NCBI GenBank assembly: GCA_013298485.1
Contig: JAAFHS010000101.1
Coordinates: 1 to 7,714 of the forward strand
DNA length: 7,714 nt
Reading direction: 5' to 3'
Source: Rhodobacterales bacterium
GTDB lineage: Bacteria > Pseudomonadota > Alphaproteobacteria > Rhodobacterales > Rhodobacteraceae
In this document: piece after piece, positions 6,194 to 7,714 of the stretch
How the letters are laid out: each line of letters starts with the position of its first letter
Position numbering within the stretch: position 1 is the stretch's first letter
Made by a program: the position numbers and the translations under genes
Notes under the pieces: generated by a model
What the model saw: only the letters and a program-made list of their open reading frames with translations
Databases searched by the model: none
What the model was told of the DNA's origin: nothing

Positions 6194-7498
6194 ATGACTG
6201 ATCTGACCCCGCGCGAGATCGTATCGGAACTTGACCGCTATATCATCGGCCAGAAAGAAGCGAAGCGCGCGGTCGCCGTGGCGTTGCGCAACCGCTGGCG
6301 GCGCAAACAATTGGCCGATGATCTGCGCGACGAGGTCTATCCGAAGAATATCCTGATGATCGGGCCCACGGGCGTGGGCAAGACCGAGATTTCGCGCCGT
6401 CTGGCGAAACTGGCGCGGGCACCTTTCCTGAAGGTGGAGGCGACGAAATTTACCGAGGTCGGCTATGTCGGCCGCGATGTGGACAGCATCATCCGTGACC
6501 TGGTGGATATTGCGATGGCCGACACGCGCGCGCAGATGCGCGAGGATGTGAAGGCGCGGGCGCAGAAAGCCGCAGAGGAGCGCGTGATCGAGGCGCTGGC
6601 GGGCAAGGATGCGCGCGAGCAGACGCGCGAGATGTTCCGCGGCAAGCTGAAGCGGGGCGATCTGGATGATACGGTGATCGAGCTGGATGTGCCGGATGCC
6701 GCGTCACCTTTCCCGATGATGCCGATGGGCACAGGCGGGATGGATATGCAGATGCAGGGCCTGCAGGAGATGTTCGGCAAGGCGTTTGGCGGGCGCACCA
6801 GCCGCAAAAAGGTGACGGTGCGCGACAGTTATGACCTGCTGATCGGGCAGGAGGCGGACAAGCTTTTGGATGATGAGGCGGTGAAGGCGGCGGCACTGGA
6901 GGCGGTGCAGGAAAACGGCATCGTCTTTCTGGACGAAATCGACAAGATCTGCGCGCGGGCCGATGCGCGGGGGGCGGATGTCAGCCGCGAAGGCGTGCAG
7001 CGCGATCTTTTGCCCCTGATCGAGGGGACGAGCGTGTCGACGAAGTTCGGGACGGTCAAGACGGATCATATCCTGTTCATCGCAAGCGGCGCGTTTCATG
7101 TGGCCAAACCGTCGGACCTATTGCCAGAATTGCAGGGGCGGCTGCCGATCCGGGTGGAGTTGCGGCCCCTGACGGAAGAGGATTTCGTGCGCATCCTGAC
7201 CGAGACGGATAACGCGCTGACCCGGCAATACTCGGCCCTGATGGCGACGGAAGAGGTGGCGGTCACGTTCACAACCGATGGCATCGCGGCCCTGGCGCGG
7301 ATTGCGGCAGAGGTGAACAAGGCGGTTGAAAACATCGGCGCGCGGCGGCTGTATACGGTGATGGAGCGGGTGTTTGAGGAATTGTCCTTTACCGCACCCG
7401 ACCGTTCGGGCGAAGTGGTGACGGTGGACGGCGCGTTCGTCGAGGCCAATCTGGGGGCGCTGTCACGGTCGGCGGATATTGCAAGATATGTGCTGTAG
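6194..7498 (+). CDS. hslU: HslU (ClpY), ATPase/unfoldase subunit of the HslUV protease
   Basis: This 434-residue AAA+ protein unfolds substrates and feeds them into HslV in the cytoplasm. It begins with the typical LTPREIVSELDRYIIGQ. The Walker A GPTGVGKT is at 57-64, the pore loop GYVG at 89-92, an intermediate domain at about 110-240, and Walker B IVFLDEID with Asp247/Glu248. Sensor-1 region ASGAF is at 297-301, the arginine finger Arg316 is in ELQGRLP, and sensor-2 Arg384 is in GARRLYTV. The C-terminus ARYVL is the flexible tail that docks into HslV in this family, which supports pairing with the hslV upstream. Length is slightly below E. coli (443), and all key residues are present. The ATG at 6194 follows GAAGGGA at good spacing. 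The gene has its own intergenic region and is not adjacent to hslV; the antisense DM13 gene lies between. No terminator is evident after the TAG. Confidence 0.99.
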   Translation: MTDLTPREIVSELDRYIIGQKEAKRAVAVALRNRWRRKQLADDLRDEVYPKNILMIGPTGVGKTEISRRLAKLARAPFLKVEATKFTEVGYVGRDVDSIIRDLVDIAMADTRAQMREDVKARAQKAAEERVIEALAGKDAREQTREMFRGKLKRGDLDDTVIELDVPDAASPFPMMPMGTGGMDMQMQGLQEMFGKAFGGRTSRKKVTVRDSYDLLIGQEADKLLDDEAVKAAALEAVQENGIVFLDEIDKICARADARGADVSREGVQRDLLPLIEGTSVSTKFGTVKTDHILFIASGAFHVAKPSDLLPELQGRLPIRVELRPLTEEDFVRILTETDNALTRQYSALMATEEVAVTFTTDGIAALARIAAEVNKAVENIGARRLYTVMERVFEELSFTAPDRSGEVVTVDGAFVEANLGALSRSADIARYVL

Positions 7499-7563
7499 CG
7501 GCGGGAACCGATCTGCGGCTGCGGCATGGGTTTGACGGCTGGTTTCACAGTAAGGGCGGGCCT

Positions 7564-7714
7564 TTGACGTACAATTTGCGACATCACATCGCGATGATTG
7601 CGGTCATCGCACTGGTTGCCTGCAGCCCGCGGGGTACGGTCACGATTGCGCCCGGTGCGGCGGCGGTGGGTGATGTGGTACCGGTCTTCATCGGCAGTAC
7701 GCGGGCCTATGATC
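7564..7714 (+). CDS. N-terminus of a putative lipoprotein, possibly an alpha/beta hydrolase (partial)
   Basis: An open frame runs from TTG 7564 off the right edge (50 codons). The start gives a short n-region with Arg and two His, a hydrophobic stretch IAMIAVIALVA and a lipobox LVAC with Cys20, so the product is probably a lipid-anchored exported protein. The mature part begins SPRGTVTIAPGAAAVGDVVPVFIGSTRAYD. VFIGSTR resembles the beginning of DUF900-type alpha/beta hydrolases often found in Rhodobacteraceae, but the catalytic region is outside the window. AAGGG (7552-7556) lies 7 bases before TTG 7564 and supports that start. TTG 7576 and ATG 7594 are alternatives; the ATG would leave no basic n-region and a very short signal. 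It begins 65 bases after hslU without a clear terminator or promoter between, so co-transcription with hslU is possible. Confidence 0.6.
   Translation, partial: MTYNLRHHIAMIAVIALVACSPRGTVTIAPGAAAVGDVVPVFIGSTRAYD

Noticed and set aside
7570..7575. TACAAT as a -10 box near the last gene
   Set aside because: It lies inside the proposed coding start and no -35-like hexamer is found 16-18 bases upstream.
1..7714. A hidden defence, mobile or otherwise new multi-gene system
   Set aside because: Every gene but the membrane protein and the two secreted proteins belongs to a well-known family with intact motifs; no integrase, transposase, toxin-antitoxin pair or repeat array is seen.

Overview
The window is a GC-rich chromosomal segment (roughly 60-67% GC in the stretches counted) from an alphaproteobacterium. 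Protein features point to the Rhodobacterales/Rhodobacteraceae: an alphaproteobacterial-type AddA, an HslV with a short leader peptide before its catalytic threonine, and the order addB-addA-trxA-hslV-hslU. The genus cannot be fixed from the sequence alone. Coding density is high, no gap exceeds 300 bases, and no RNA genes, insertion sequences, phage genes or CRISPR arrays were seen.

Left part (1-3477): the last 60 codons of addB overlap the start of addA by one base (TAATG). Together they encode the AddAB helicase-nuclease, which resects double-strand breaks for RecA-dependent repair. Next comes trxA (3534-3860), a classic thioredoxin. It has a candidate promoter whose -35 box overlaps the addA stop codon, and a strong intrinsic terminator follows it (3879-3913).

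Middle and right part (3954-7714): hslV, the peptidase of the HslUV (ClpYQ) ATP-dependent protease, is translationally overlapped by a gene for a polytopic membrane protein of unknown function (DUF2157-like at best). A small gene on the opposite strand then encodes a secreted DM13-domain protein. After a 172-base divergent intergenic region comes hslU, the AAA+ unfoldase partner of HslV. The window ends inside a gene that starts like a lipoprotein, possibly an alpha/beta hydrolase.

The genes serve DNA repair, thiol redox balance and protein quality control. Nearly all are core housekeeping genes, and I found no convincing new multi-gene system. The points most worth a second look are the split of hslV from hslU by a membrane-protein gene and a convergent DM13 gene, the lower-GC DM13 gene itself, and two small inverted repeats in the hslV and hslU leaders.
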